From Effrenium voratum (Eukaryota; Sar; Dinophyceae; Suessiales; Symbiodiniaceae): DNA of 64,000 nucleotides. Below, in pieces: positions 32,198 to 42,475 of this stretch. The notes under the pieces are model-generated. The model was given only the letters and a program-made list of their open reading frames with translations. It searched no databases and was not told the DNA's origin. Position numbers and translations under genes: made by a program. The stretch is taken from NCBI GenBank assembly GCA_963377175.1, contig CAUJNA010003814.1:232501-296500 (forward strand), in the 5' to 3' direction. The stretch's first letter is position 1. Each line of letters begins with the position of its first letter.

Positions 32198-32448
32198 TTG
32201 AAGGCGAACCCATGCGTTTGTCAAGAGGCTTTGGAACGCAGAAGGTCCCTTTGTCAGTCCAAGGACTTTGCCCCGCAAGGTTTCCAGATAAAAGCATCAG
32301 TCCAGGCGGGCGAAAAAGAATGCGAGATGTTCCTTCATTCTTTTTGAAGGTGAAACTCGACCTTGATCTGTCCTTTTGGCTTTGCAGGTTCAGTACCCAA
32401 TTTGTTTGTCATGGACACCGCTTCAGCTTCGTAGGGCCGGGCAAATGA
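32198..32448 (+). CDS. Candidate terminal exon(s), product unknown
   Basis: TTTTTGGTTTTTTCAG is an excellent acceptor. The frame (two bases, then GAA GGC) begins EGEPMRLSRGFGTQKVPLSV and stays open to a stop at 32448. Inside, AAG|GTGAAA at 32350 and a CTTTTGGCTTTGCAG ending at 32387 look like a 38-base intron; splicing there would change the reading frame downstream. Confidence 0.45.
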
Positions 32449-32810
32449 GTTGAGAGAGCTTGATATTGCGCAAGAGATGCCATGACGTCCATGTTGCCAG
32501 CGTTCTTTTTCCCGGATCTCCAGTTTTGGGTCGGATTCCGACTTCCGACTTCCGACGTTGAATCATGGTTGTGGAAGAGATGTAGATGAGGATGTGACAG
32601 TTTCAATTTGTTTTCTGAGCATCACAAAGCCACCTAGATAGCCAAGCTGCTGCTTTTTTCAGTCACTGTTGCTGGTTTTCGGGGCAAAGTGCATGGAAAA
32701 AAGCGATCGCAACCGGCGATCCAGGCAGACTTGTTTAAACAAAACAACAACATGTGCTTCCCGTTGCGTGTTTTCTGCCACAACTGTGAGCATCATAATT
32801 TTAAGTTTAG

Positions 32811-32882
32811 ATCTCCGCATACGCCGAGCCGATTCCCACCGGCCCCCGCACGCGCACGGACGGCGTGCGGGGGGGGGCCGGC
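32811..32882 (+). CDS. Possible exon, product unknown
   Basis: After TTTTAAGTTTAG the phase 0 frame reads ISAYAEPIPTGPRTRTDGVR then GGAG. CpG-rich. Two other frames and one minus frame are also open. Confidence 0.3.
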
Positions 32883-32918
32883 TGAAGAGGTCGCATGAGC
32901 TGGAAAGGTGGCGACAGA

Positions 32919-33014
32919 TTAGGTCCCCCAGTAGTGCCAACTTTTACCAACTGTTTTGGGGGAAGGTTCCCCTTCTCTACACCCTTATTCTAACCTCTCT
33001 ACTGGAGGACCTAG
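32919..33014. mobile_element. Family A element, shortened core
   Basis: TTAGGTCCCCCAG to CTGGAGGACCTAG. Confidence 0.85.
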
Positions 33015-33067
33015 CGAATGTGTTTTTCGCTGCTCGTGGTTTGTCCCTTTTGCCGGGACTGCTCTGG

Positions 33068-33090
33068 TGTGTGTGTGTGTGTGTGTGAGA
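33068..33090. repeat. (GT)n
   Basis: Eleven GT units. Confidence 0.9.
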
Positions 33091-33170
33091 GGTTTGGGAT
33101 TGCCTTTGTCAGGCTTCGATGGGACGCAAAGTCACCATGTTGGGGTCCGAATCCCCATTTTGAATCATAC

Positions 33171-33269
33171 CTAGGTCCCCCAGTAGTGCCCTTTTACCCC
33201 TTTTTCGGGTCTTTGGGTTCCCCTACCCAAATAGGCAGAAAAACAGAGAATCGGTACCCTTCGAACCGA
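33171..33269. mobile_element. Family A element, right end lost
   Basis: CTAGGTCCCCCAG and core, ending 'ggtacccttcgaacc'. Confidence 0.8.
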
Positions 33270-34389
33270 TAAAGAGATAACCAATGAATGACAAGAAAAG
33301 GTAAATAATAAATACAAAAAGATAGAACATAAAAAGACAAAGATAATAAGATTATAAGATCTTGAATGGTGGTTCTCTTTCATATGCTGTTCCTTGTCAC
33401 GTCAATCGCTCTCAGCTTTCGGGCTTCTTTGCTCTCCCATCTTCCGTAGCCCATCTTCTTTTGGGCGCGGAGCCTCCCCGCTGCAAGTCCACTTGGACCC
33501 ATTCATCTGGGTGAATTACGACCTCACACGACCGAATTCAGCCCAAATGGTGGTTTATGTGGGGAATATCCCTCCAACCACCTTATTTCAGGCTGGTGAA
33601 GCATTATAATTCACCCAGATTCATCTTCGGCCGACCCTCGAGCTAAAGGAGGGTGCCCTTCGGTTTGCTCGAGGGTTTTCTGGGCAAATTCTGAGGACCT
33701 CACTTTGGTTTAAAATGGGGAGGCCCACTATCCAGTTTGTGAAGTATAGTGACAATGTCAACGCGGCCACCGGTCACTGAGTTGAGGCAAGGAGGAACAA
33801 ACCAAGGTTGAATTATATTGTGCACAACATGGAGATAGACAGTTCAAGTTGCGCCCCACTTCACGCACTTTCCAGAGTTCCACCACGGGGATTGAAGCAC
33901 GATTCTTGATTGGTAAGGGGGCTATAGCAATTCCACGAGAGCTTTGCATGGTTTTGGAACCCTTATATAGTACTTCCGGTTGATCATGTGATCGAACTCA
34001 GTCGTGTCTACACCTGGCAGCCTGGCGGAAGGACATCCACATGGACGTGGCTTGTCGCCGCTGGTACTTACACATTGCCGTTGAGCCATTGAGGAAGGTT
34101 CAATTCAATGAGTGGCCATGTTGTGGTGGGTGTTTGAAGGGCAGAAAGAAGGAACTCTAAAACTGATTGTCGAATCCATTCCGGACAATTTCACAAGGAC
34201 CCTACAACACACATATTAGCCTAAGGGCTTTCATGTTGAGTATCGCTTCGAGCATAGACGTAGATCATTTAGAGATACATTTCTGGTTGTCCGCCTGTTC
34301 GATAAAAGTCGAGAACTTTTAGTGGGATAAATGCCTAAAACGGCTAAAAAGCTAAGGGGATGGCTGGGCCACCAAGGATATTGGCTTTC
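33270..34389. other. AT-rich patch, then open frames without firm splice sites
   Basis: 33270-33390 is A-rich. A plus frame ends at 33609 and a minus frame over 33758-33949 is open. On the minus strand TTWPLIELNLPQWLNGN runs to a GTAAGT donor at 34074, but its acceptor is not clear. Confidence 0.3.
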
Positions 34390-34475
34390 TAATGGAACCA
34401 ACTTGTGAATGGAAAAGTAGACTAAATCCTGCGGTTTAGGGCTCTTCAAGTTTGACCTGCACTTGAGGGGGCTTT
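34390..34475 (-). mobile_element. Family D element, diverged
   Basis: 'aatggaaccaacttgtgaatgg', 'aatcctgcggttt', 'tttgacctgcactt'. Confidence 0.5.
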
Positions 34476-34562
34476 CTCTGTTGACCACGTGAATCATCCC
34501 TGGAATAAGCGCATTCTTTCCAAACAAGTGCAACTAGCCAGCAAGGACTGAAGCGAGCACTT

Positions 34563-34826
34563 CTATTGCCAGCAAGCTATTGATTTCCGGACATGATTTC
34601 CCGACTTCATCTCTATCTTTAGTACCCAGAATACCCGCAACTCAAGCCCGAGCGACATGAGCGCGAGCTCCCGCAACACATGGATGGCTTGCATTTCTTC
34701 GGGTGTGAACTTCCAGACCCGCACAATGGTTGTTTTAGGGATGGGCTCTGTTGGGCCAAAGGAACAGGAGCGCAAGTTTGACCAAACCGGTAAACACCTC
34801 CTCAATTGGCCCATGTCGAAGCTTTG
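34563..34826. other. Coding-like block, strand unresolved, abuts a family B element
   Basis: Plus: one frame reads YPEYPQLKPERHERELPQHM after CTATCTTTAG, and another ends ...GKHLLNWPMSKL plus TG at 34826. Minus: VWKFTPEEMQAIHVLRELAL... is open to a stop. If the plus frame ending at 34826 is used, splicing out the B element restores a Cys codon and continues in frame at 34939. Confidence 0.35.
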
Positions 34827-34938
34827 GTGCATTTTGCCCAGGGATGTTAGGACTTTAACTTTTTGCCAACTAATGGGTTTTCCGTATTAAACCACTCAAA
34901 GTTAGTCACTTTTAGCAGGGGCAGAGTTCGCAACCGAG
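34821..34938 (+). mobile_element. Family B element, possibly acting as an intron
   Basis: GCTTTGGTGCATTTTGCCC to GCAACCGAG. GT 34827 to AG 34938 would be a 112-base intron. Confidence 0.75.
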
Positions 34939-35306
34939 CAAAATTGGAAAGCCGCCCACAGGGTCCCCCGATTTTGACGCCTCATACCCGTTCCGCTGGG
35001 GTTCCCGTAGCTCGCTCCGTGGCGCCCGCTTGAGCTGGCTGGAGGGCCTAGAACGGCAGGCGAGATCTTGGAGCTGTGCCCAACAAGGCAAAAAAAAAGC
35101 AAACAATGGAAACAGTGGACATGTGCCAACCTTGTACCAAAGGGAATGGCAAAAAGACAAGCCTGCGGGTGCAAATTCAAGACCCCCCTGATTCAATGGT
35201 GAGACTGGAAGGACAGATTTCATCTTGGCAGGACGAAATACTTCGGAACACCTTTCCAATCAGAGACTATGAAGGTATCAAATCGCTGCTTCAACTCCTG
35301 CGTTGA
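34939..35306 (+). CDS. Candidate coding block with a frame break, product unknown
   Basis: Directly after the element's AG the frame (one base, then AAA ATT) reads KIGKPPTGSPDFDASYPFRW and stays open to about 35190. From about 35061 another frame takes over, reads ...RVQIQDPPDSMVRLEGQISS... and stops at 35306 after IKSLLQLLR. The two frames overlap at a nine-A run near 35091; one A fewer would join them. Could also be separate exons (AACGGCAG at 35058 is an acceptor candidate). Charged, amphipathic C-terminus. Confidence 0.45.
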
Positions 35307-35541
35307 GTTTGGAGATACTGAGAGGAATCAAGGCTTGAAGGCGCTTCAAGACCTGCGCAAAGGCCCTGGCTCAACCTGGGCAGTCAAAATTGCACCCGTG
35401 ATCTTCGCGACGCGCCAAGCCGACTGCGCCGCTTGATGATGAGAAGCCTTAGATGCTGCAGACATCCAGGTGGCTGCAGCCTCAGGCGCCGGTCTGCGTG
35501 TTCGAAAGTGAAAGCTTTGGGGGGGCTTCGCACAAGTTGCT
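35307..35541. other. No firm gene
   Basis: GC-rich with 'gctgcagacatccaggtggctgcagcctcaggcgcc'; open frames, no clear splice pair. Confidence 0.35.
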
Positions 35542-35662
35542 CTAGGTCGCCCATGGCTGCAGTAGTGCCCTTTTACCCTTTTTTTGGGGAGGGTTCCCCT
35601 ACTAAAATAGACTACAGAAAAAAGGATACCTTTAATTCAATCCTCTCTACTGGAGGACCCAG
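35542..35662. mobile_element. Family A element
   Basis: CTAGGTCGCCCATGGCTGCAG to GGAGGACCCAG, full core. Confidence 0.85.
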
Positions 35663-35992
35663 TACTTTGAAGGATGGTTTCCTTTTCATGAACCACATAA
35701 AGGCCAGTTTCGCGGATGTCACTTCAATGGACCCAGTGCGATTAATATGACAGGCCTGGGTATGAACTTGTTAAAAATTGGGGAACCTTAGGTGGACGAC
35801 CATCTACCTGGGGGACCGCCCACCAAACATTGTGGAGCGTGTTCCCCATAACTCATACGGTGCCGAAATCCAAATATATTTGTGCCGGGGTTCGAAGGCT
35901 GGGAGATGCTGGGAGGCAGCGTCGGACGTTTATTGAAAGCGGCTGGCCGGGCCACCCGGTGAGGGGTGGCACTGGAGATATGATCATCTTTT
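35663..35992. other. No supported gene
   Basis: Short frames only; a CCACC/GGTGG-rich stretch near 35930. Confidence 0.45.
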
Positions 35993-36112
35993 TGAGTTTT
36001 TCTAGGGGTTGATTCCCTATTCTTTTCAACCATCGTTCTTTTCAAAAGACAGCTGTTTCCCATGGTTTTTCGTGGTTTTCTAGAAAGAAAGACCCTGGAA
36101 AGAATGGGAAAG
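35993..36112 (+). mobile_element. Family G element
   Basis: 'tctaggggttgattccctattcttttc', 'gttttctagaaagaaag', 'aaagaatgggaaa'. Confidence 0.7.
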
Positions 36113-36136
36113 CTACCCTTAGAGTTTTCATCGGAG

Positions 36137-36215
36137 CTTCAGCGCAGCCGATTCCTGGCTGCGCTTGCAGCTGTCTCCAAGCCCTCCTTCCAGCTCCGCA
36201 GCCTGAACATTTTCA
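36137..36215 (+). CDS. Candidate internal exon, product unknown
   Basis: After TTTTCATCGGAG the phase 0 frame reads LQRSRFLAALAAVSKPSFQL then RSLNIF, ending at a GTGTTT donor at 36216. The frame also stays open to a stop at 36352. Helix-like and basic. Confidence 0.45.
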
Positions 36216-36350
36216 GTGTTTCAGTCAGGCGAGCCGGGTCGAAAAGGCGACTTTTCAACAACTCGAAGTACCTGCTTTGGTTGGCCGGGCCGGTGATTGT
36301 TGCGGAGGTATTTTATTTTATCTGCCTATTTTCAGTGTCCGGGTATTTGA

Positions 36351-36478
36351 CTTAGTTGCTCCCAGCCATCCGGTTCCTTAGCTTGTTAGCTTTTGAGCTT
36401 TTAGTGCTTGGATTTCCGAGTTTCACCCACGCAAAGTTCTCAACTTCTTGCAAAAAGTCAGGGAATCCGAAAACTGAC
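36351..36478 (+). mobile_element. Family C element, diverged
   Basis: 'gctcccagccatccggttccttagc' and a variant hairpin GCAAAGTT-CTC-AACTTcTTGC. Confidence 0.7.
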
Positions 36479-36540
36479 TGCCAAGTTTTGAGGTTGCAGA
36501 GAGAAGCCAAAGAAACACCACCTATTTGGAGGCAATCTGA

Positions 36541-36954
36541 CAACGGACAGCCCACTTCGCTGACGACGCCGGTCGCCGGAGCCGAGGCTCCGACACCTCC
36601 TCGGCTTCCTATGCGTGGCGGCCGAGGACTGAACGACGCGATGCGATGCGTCCTTCCCGTAACTCGCCCAGTGCCAGCAACTCGCCCAGTGGATTATCCG
36701 CCCGTTTTTCTTCGCGTTTTGGGGGTTGGGGGTTCCCCTGTTTTTTTCTCAACCAACCACAAAAGGAGGCCCATTTTTCCCAGATGCCGCTGGGTTCTTC
36801 CTGGACGGAGTTTCAATATGGAAACCGCAAGGAGGAGGAGTCCCCTTTTAAAGCGCTGGGAGGGGGGTGTTCGCAAGTAAAGAAGGTTTGCAAGACAGGT
36901 ATTTCGCTCTGTGCTGAAGGACTCGTAAACTTCAGACTTGCGGGGTTGCTCTGA
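36541..36954 (+). CDS. Candidate coding region, one or two exons in the same frame
   Basis: A single frame is open for 137 codons to a stop at 36954. The first part (36562-36720) is GC-rich and Ser/Arg rich (GSDTSSASYAWRPRTERRDA). A likely intron follows, with the acceptor CCCATTTTTCCCAG at 36783. The second part then begins MPLGSSWTEFQYGNRKEEES. A GTAAAG donor is possible at 36877. No family recognised. A different frame over the first part is also open. Confidence 0.45.
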   Translation, partial: QRTAHFADDAGRRSRGSDTSSASYAWRPRTERRDAMRPSRNSPSASNSPSGLSARFSSRFGGWGFPCFFLNQPQKEAHFSQMPLGSSWTEFQYGNRKEEESPFKALGGGCSQVKKVCKTGISLCAEGLVNFRLAGLL

Positions 36955-36968
36955 TTTTCCCATTTATA

Positions 36969-37533
<565 letters not shown>

Positions 37534-37604
37534 AGCGTCAGCCCATTGTTTGGGTTCGTCCTTTCTTGAGGCTCAGCACCCTTGCAATCAAAACAACCAG
37601 CTAA
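37534..37604 (+). CDS. Possible terminal exon
   Basis: After GTTTTGTTGAG the frame reads ERQPIVWVRPFLRLSTLAIK then TTS stop. Lies against the microsatellite; the acceptor is weak. Confidence 0.25.
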
Positions 37605-37624
37605 CAATATGCGGTTCTCTACTT

Positions 37625-37768
37625 AAAGGGGCGATCGGGTAAGTAGAAAAGTGGTCAGCAACCTGGTATCCCACAAAAGCCATAGTCATACGTCTCCGTT
37701 CGGTGGCTTATATGCCACCAGGCTTACGAACCACTGCCCGACGTACCCCATCCTTCGATCGCCCCTTC
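37625..37768. mobile_element. 144-bp inverted-end element with an internal hairpin
   Basis: AAAGGGGCGATCG at the left is complementary to CGATCGCCCCTT at the right. Inside, GGTGGCTTATATGCCACC is a near-perfect hairpin. Could be a small mobile element or a structured RNA gene; it is not a tRNA. Confidence 0.5.
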
Positions 37769-37828
37769 ACCAGCTGAGTCCATAGGAGACGCTCCCGGGG
37801 CGGGCGCCCTGGTACTGCCCACCCAGAG

Positions 37829-37932
37829 GCTGGTCACTCAAAACGCGATCGAGGCACCACCCTTTTTGCATGCGTGTTTTTGTAAGCAGGGTTGTGGGAT
37901 CACAAGGGGTTTATCCCAACCACTCCTGTGAT
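37829..37932 (+). repeat. Dispersed repeat, copy 1
   Basis: 'ctggtcactcaaaacgcgatcgaggc', 'agcagggttgtgggatcac', 'gtttatcccaaccac' recur at 42367-42475. Confidence 0.75.
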
Positions 37933-38429
37933 AAATACAAGGGAAGCTCCCCCGCCTTTATGGGGGGGTTAGTCTTTGGATCACATAAATGGTCGTTTCC
38001 CGCAGCCCCGCTTTTATGGGACACCACAAGGAACACCGAGATCCATGTTATTATTTCCGCTTGTTTCTTTGGGCTCCCCCCCCCAAAAAAAAAGAGGCTC
38101 GATTGTTACTTCCGGAGGTTTTTGTCAGGCCCCCTCCCAAAAATAAAAATAAATAAATCCCCCCCCCCCCCGTCCCCCCCCCCAAAAAAATGAGGTGGTT
38201 ATCGTCGAGCAGCCAATTTCGATGGGCAGAAACGGCGCGCAGCGAGTCTCTTGGCTTCAAGTCTACTGGCCACCTGTAGGTCTTCGCTTCCGGCCAAAAA
38301 AATTGATCTTGGTCTGGCGAGCCCAAGTCACTGGCGAAAAAACGCGGGGGTTTTACGTGTCTATGACACCTACAACTCGTTCGAATAAGGGTTTAAATGG
38401 ACGCTGGTCAGGGGAACTATCGAGAAATG
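37933..38429. other. No supported gene; C and A runs at 38078-38190
   Basis: Homopolymer C and A runs and short frames only. Confidence 0.45.
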
Positions 38430-38920
38430 TGTAAAATGTGTGTATTTGTGTGTGTGTGTGTGTGTGTCTGTGTGTGTGTGTGTGTGTGTGTGTCTGTGTC
38501 TGTGTCTGTGTCTGTGTCTGTGTCTGTGTCTGTGTCTGTGTCTGTGTCTGTGTCTGTGTCTGTGTCTGTGTCTGTGTCTGTGTCTGTGTCTGTGTATCTG
38601 TGTCTGTGTATCTGTGTCTGTGTATCTGTGTCTGTGTATCTGTGTTTGTGTATCTGTGTCTGTGTATTTGTGTCTGTGTATTTGTGTCTGTGTATTTGTG
38701 TCTGTGTCTGTGTCTGTGTCTGTGTCTGTGTCTGTGTCTGTGTCTGTGTCTGTGTCTGTGTCTGTGTCTGTGTCTGTGTATTTGTGTGTCTGTGTATTTG
38801 TGTGTCTGTGTATTTGTGTGTGTGTGTGTGTGTCTGTGTCTGTGTCTGTGTCTGTGTCTGTGTCTGTGTCTGTGTCTGTGTCTGTGTCTGTGTCTGTGTC
38901 TGTGTCTGTGTGTGTGTGTC
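38430..38920. repeat. (TGTGTC)n and (TG)n, nearly 500 bp
   Basis: Hexamer TGTCTG units with blocks of TGTATTTG and TG. All three forward frames are open, which is an artefact of the repeat. Confidence 0.97.
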
Positions 38921-38928
38921 TTACTCAG

Positions 38929-38972
38929 GGTGCTTGAATGGTCTGCGTGTGATCGCCAAAAATATCAACAAG
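38929..38972 (+). CDS. Candidate internal exon, product unknown
   Basis: The repeat ends in TTACTCAG|G, and a consensus AAG|GTAAGC donor follows. The frame (two bases, then TGC TTG) reads [14 protein letters not shown], phase 0 at the end. The microsatellite would lie in the upstream intron. An alternative unspliced frame ([16 protein letters not shown]...) is open to 39091. Confidence 0.5.
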
Positions 38973-39021
38973 GTAAGCCTACTTCAAAGGTTGGCAGAGG
39001 AGAAATCTCATACCGGAAGAC

Positions 39022-39344
39022 ATGGACGACATATTTTCAACCAACAAGTCCTTGGTTGCCAAAGGTAGCCGCAGACACAGAGTACAACTAATACACCTCC
39101 AGCGCCCCCTTTTGGAGAGGGGTGCCCGGCCAAATCAACTACAAACGCATGGGGCTCCTTGTTTTTCCCCATGGCTACTGGAGAAGTGGACAAGGAGCTG
39201 TCTGACATGGGGGGAACGGTTCGCTGGCTCAACCAGCCGAGTTTCCCACTTGAGGGCGAGGGCTTTGCCTTGGAGCTGGTTCCATCAAAGTGACATTCCA
39301 AAGGGTGGTGTGACGGGACACAATTCCAAAAGTGTTGTGATTTT
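39022..39344 (+). CDS. Candidate coding block ending at a GTGAGT donor
   Basis: One frame is open through 39344, ending SWFHQSDIPKGGVTGHNSKS then VVI before GTGAGT. The left part may include intron; CTGGCTCAACCAG at 39236 is a possible acceptor. A minus frame over 39008-39466 competes. Confidence 0.35.
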
Positions 39345-39815
39345 GTGAGTTGTTTTTTCCTGAGTATGTTGCTTGCAGGGACGCGGTTCAATTCAACCAG
39401 CAGAACGTGGTGTGATGTTTCCCGTGGGTCATCACTGGTCAAGTGGGAAGGGGGTTGATTGGTCATTTATCCAGCCTGAAGTGGATCAAGTGGACGGCGG
39501 CGGTTCACGACGCTGCAAAAGCACTTTGATATGTGTCAACCTGGCGCTTTGTCCAATTGGCTGGTCACTTATGTCGGCTTATGTCGGAGTCTCTCAAAAA
39601 ATAGGGGAAGCCCGAATATGCATGCCCCAATTTGACAATTGTCGGTGTTCCAAAGAAACAAATGGTGTCCTTTGCGTTCAAACAGCTTCAACATTGCCAG
39701 TCTTCCTTTGAATCCCACCAACAAAGGCCCAAATGGCCGGTTCCCATGGAGTGTTTCCTTTGGCTTGCTTTGATTTGTTGCCCTCACCCCGACCCAACAT
39801 ATCCAAACACGCCAG
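39345..39815. other. Open frames, no firm exon
   Basis: Plus frames of about 110-150 codons cross this stretch without splice signals that I trust. Confidence 0.3.
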
Positions 39816-39896
39816 GGATCCGGGAGAGCGCTTGCGTGCGCCAGCACCGCTTTGGGCAAGCGCCCTTGTGCGCCGTTCCGACATCGGCGAATCGAG
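39816..39896 (+). CDS. Candidate internal exon, product unknown
   Basis: CCAAACACGCCAG|G precedes and GTGTGG follows ATCGAG. The frame (two bases, then ATC CGG) reads IRESACVRQHRFGQAPLCAV then PTSANR. GC-rich third positions. Confidence 0.45.
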
Positions 39897-40256
39897 GTGT
39901 GGCAAACCAAGAGGTACCCTTGGTGGCCTTTTTTGTCGGTGAGTTTGGTGACACATCGATGGGTGCTGGTTTTATCATTATTCCTATTACTATATTATGT
40001 TGTTTTTATTCTTATAGCCCATGTACCAGGGAAACTCGTTTTTTTCTTCCAAAGGCCACCATCACAGACCGGTATCCCCATCAAGCCGTGTAAAGCCCCC
40101 GCTAGCAAAAACATGGATGGCCAAAATGGTGTCCTTGTTTGTTTGATTGTTTGTTTGTTGTTTCACAACAAAAACGGTAAGACCTATGTGTCCTCTTGGT
40201 CTCCCTTTGTGAAGACCACTGGCATGGTCCACACCCATAAAGTGACTAAAGTCCAG
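39897..40256. other. Intron-like between two exon candidates
   Basis: TTTG repeats near 40135 and T-rich stretches; an open frame passes through, including a hydrophobic run encoded at 39960-40030. Confidence 0.35.
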
Positions 40257-40316
40257 GAACTCAGGATGAGTCATGATTATGCGGGGAGTTGGGCGTGCGT
40301 GATTGAGGCTACCCTT
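40257..40316 (+). CDS. Candidate internal exon, product unknown
   Basis: GTGACTAAAGTCCAG precedes exactly 20 codons in phase 0, ELRMSHDYAGSWACVIEATL, followed by GTGCGT. The frame is also open on both sides. Confidence 0.45.
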
Positions 40317-40947
40317 GTGCGTAGCCGGATAGGGCAGCCACCCCCTTTGTTTCTACTACCTGGTCGGGGCTTCCCTACAAAGGAGTGCTCGACGGATCCA
40401 GGTGGCCACTCTTTGCTAACATGACCTCGCCCACTGTAGCCGCATTGTCTTCCATGTACCCCGGTTTTCCAATTTCCCCTCAGATCAACATGAAACCAAC
40501 CACGCCATTCCAGGAATTTCCCATTTAGTTGGCAGGCTTCAAAGCATGGTGTTTTTTCACCAGACCAAGAGGACATGTTCACGTGCGTTTTTGGAGCCCA
40601 AGTCTCCAAGCCTCCCACCAACCCGGCTGACGGGGAATGCCTCAGGGCGGTTCTTCAAGCATCACCTTCCGGAAAGTCCGGAAATTCAGGGCAGCCTTGG
40701 GCTGTGTTGGTTTCTCCTTCTTTTTCTGGGACAAGTTGCCCATTCTGAAACGGGTCAGCCATTTTTGAGACGTGGTTGGCCCAACACGCCCTTGGTAACC
40801 CAGAGTGCGGGAAACAAATCAATGGCTCCCCGAGATGGTTCCGTTTGGCTTTCTGCTGCCAGTCCCAAGCAGTAAGTGGTGTTCGAGTGGTAGCTACCCC
40901 CTCAGTGGTAGTTTCTGCCTATCAGAAGCAGTCTCCGTAATGATTCG
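40317..40947. other. No supported gene
   Basis: Frames on both strands; no firm splice pair. Confidence 0.4.
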
Positions 40948-41065
40948 CTAAGTCCCCCAGCTAAGTGCCCTTTTACCAATTCTTTTTTGGGGGAGGGTTC
41001 CCCCACTAAAATAGACTACGGGAAAAAAGGTACCCTTGATCTAACCTCTCTACTGGAGGACCTAG
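40948..41065. mobile_element. Family A element
   Basis: CTAAGTCCCCCAG to CTGGAGGACCTAG. Flanks TTCG and TTCA. Confidence 0.9.
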
Positions 41066-41093
41066 TTCAGTATTGTTTGTGTGTTTTCTTCAG

Positions 41094-41133
41094 CGGCCGT
41101 TTGTGATTCCCCCCGTTCGACCTTCGCCGTGAG
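41094..41133 (+). CDS. Candidate internal exon, product unknown
   Basis: TTTGTGTGTTTTCTTCAG is a textbook acceptor and GAG|GTACGT a good donor. Only one of three frames is open: two bases, then AVCDSPRSTFAV, then two bases. It starts 28 bases after a family A element. Confidence 0.55.
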
Positions 41134-41240
41134 GTACGTCGAATCTTCGCTGGTGCCATTGTCGGTGAAGGCTGGGGGTGGGTCTCTAACCCAAGTTGTT
41201 TGAAAGGCCTTGGCAAGCATTTATGACACAAAGGACCCAA

Positions 41241-41362
41241 TTTGGAAATGTTGACCCCATATTACTGCGATCAACCTCAGTTTGTTGGTGGGTGTGTGCC
41301 TGGGTTTGGTGGGGAATCATGGGGAACACCCCCTTGATTAATATGGGATCAACATTACCAAA
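41241..41362. mobile_element. 122-bp element with about 24-bp inverted ends
   Basis: The left end TTTGGAAATGTTGACCCC continues ATATTA and is matched by the reverse complement of the right end with three differences. Similar 'gttgatcaa(c/t)att' scraps occur at 21.4, 26.2 and 44.8 kb. Confidence 0.65.
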
Positions 41363-42126
41363 GGGCCCCCCCATTTTCCATCACGGGCATCGCCGGATCA
41401 ATTTGGGGATGTTGCCCTGATTCTTGTGTTGGTTCGATCTCAGCATCAGAGGCGGGACAGAGCATGTGGTTGTCACATTTTTGAGGGCCCCCTTTAGGCT
41501 GCACACGACACATGGGTTGAAAAATCGGGGAATGTTCCCAGGTCTCCTGACTGGATCGATTGGATCGCCCTGGTGAAAAAGCTCAGGAGCAGTGCCACGA
41601 CCGACCGCTAGCATAGCAACTGACGCTTTCTCCAGCGCATCGTTGTTATTATTTTTTTTTTGTTGAACGCCGATTGGTAGCGGTTTTGGTGTAGTCTGTT
41701 GTCGGTGCTCGGTGGAAGAAAAAAGGGATTCAGATGTTAGCGTGAATCCAATGGGGTCTATTAGGAGGAGAAGCGTAGGCACGCCACAAGGCCCATAAGG
41801 GTCATCGAAAGCCGTTTGCCTAAAGCTCCGCCACATGGACGGATGAAAAGAAACAGTCAGGATGTAATCGCGTGCATTGAGGAGCATGATCTTTCGGGAG
41901 TTCTCGAATTACTGCCTGGACGCTCAAACTACCAATAAAAGAGCAACCCCCCCCCCATACTTTTAGGGCAATCAACCATTTTTATGGGCAGCCTGAGGGT
42001 GGACGGCATACTTTTCGCGAAGACTTCCTCTTTCAAGCGCTGAAGTTTCACTATTGCATCGACTTGAATCCGCAGAACACCGCCGTTCTCTCTTCAAGCA
42101 CACGGGCAGAGTGTCATGCGAGTCAG
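41363..42126. other. No supported gene
   Basis: One long minus frame (41381-41887) without splice sites; C-runs near 41948. Confidence 0.4.
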
Positions 42127-42173
42127 GTGGTGCTGGCGGCGGCTCAGGAAGACCCCCGGGCGCCAGGGCCCCA
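42127..42173 (+). CDS. Candidate exon, product unknown
   Basis: GCATGCGAGTCAG|G precedes the phase 0 frame VVLAAAQEDPRAPGP, with GC-rich third positions. The right border is uncertain, and an alternative Gly-rich frame is open. Confidence 0.4.
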
Positions 42174-42366
42174 GGGGCTTTGAAGTTTCAAGCGGAGTGT
42201 TCCTCGGTCACCCCAGGAGGTTTTTTTTCTGGGATGCCTGGAGAAAAATCAGCTCAGTGGAGGTCCGTTTTTGGGACTGTCGTGTTTTTTGGGGAAGACC
42301 AGGTAATTCCTCCTGGCTCTAGGGTTATGTCATGTCTCCTAGGATCAGGGTGGGATCACCCAGCAG

Positions 42367-42475
42367 CTGGTCACTCAAAACGCGAGCGAGGCAAAAGGCC
42401 CCCCCCTTTTTTGGAGATGTGTTTTTTACAGCAGGGTTCTGGGATCACTCGAAGTTTATCCAACCACTTCTGCGA
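42367..42475 (+). repeat. Dispersed repeat, copy 2
   Basis: Matches 37829-37932 with C-run and T-run length differences. Confidence 0.75.

Noticed and set aside
33535..33609. VVYVGNIPPTTL as an RNA-recognition-motif start
   Set aside because: It resembles an RNP2 motif, but the frame stops a few residues later, no RNP1 follows, and TTATTTCAG inside it looks like an acceptor.
37625..37768. tRNA gene
   Set aside because: No cloverleaf can be drawn; acceptor, T-arm and anticodon features are absent.
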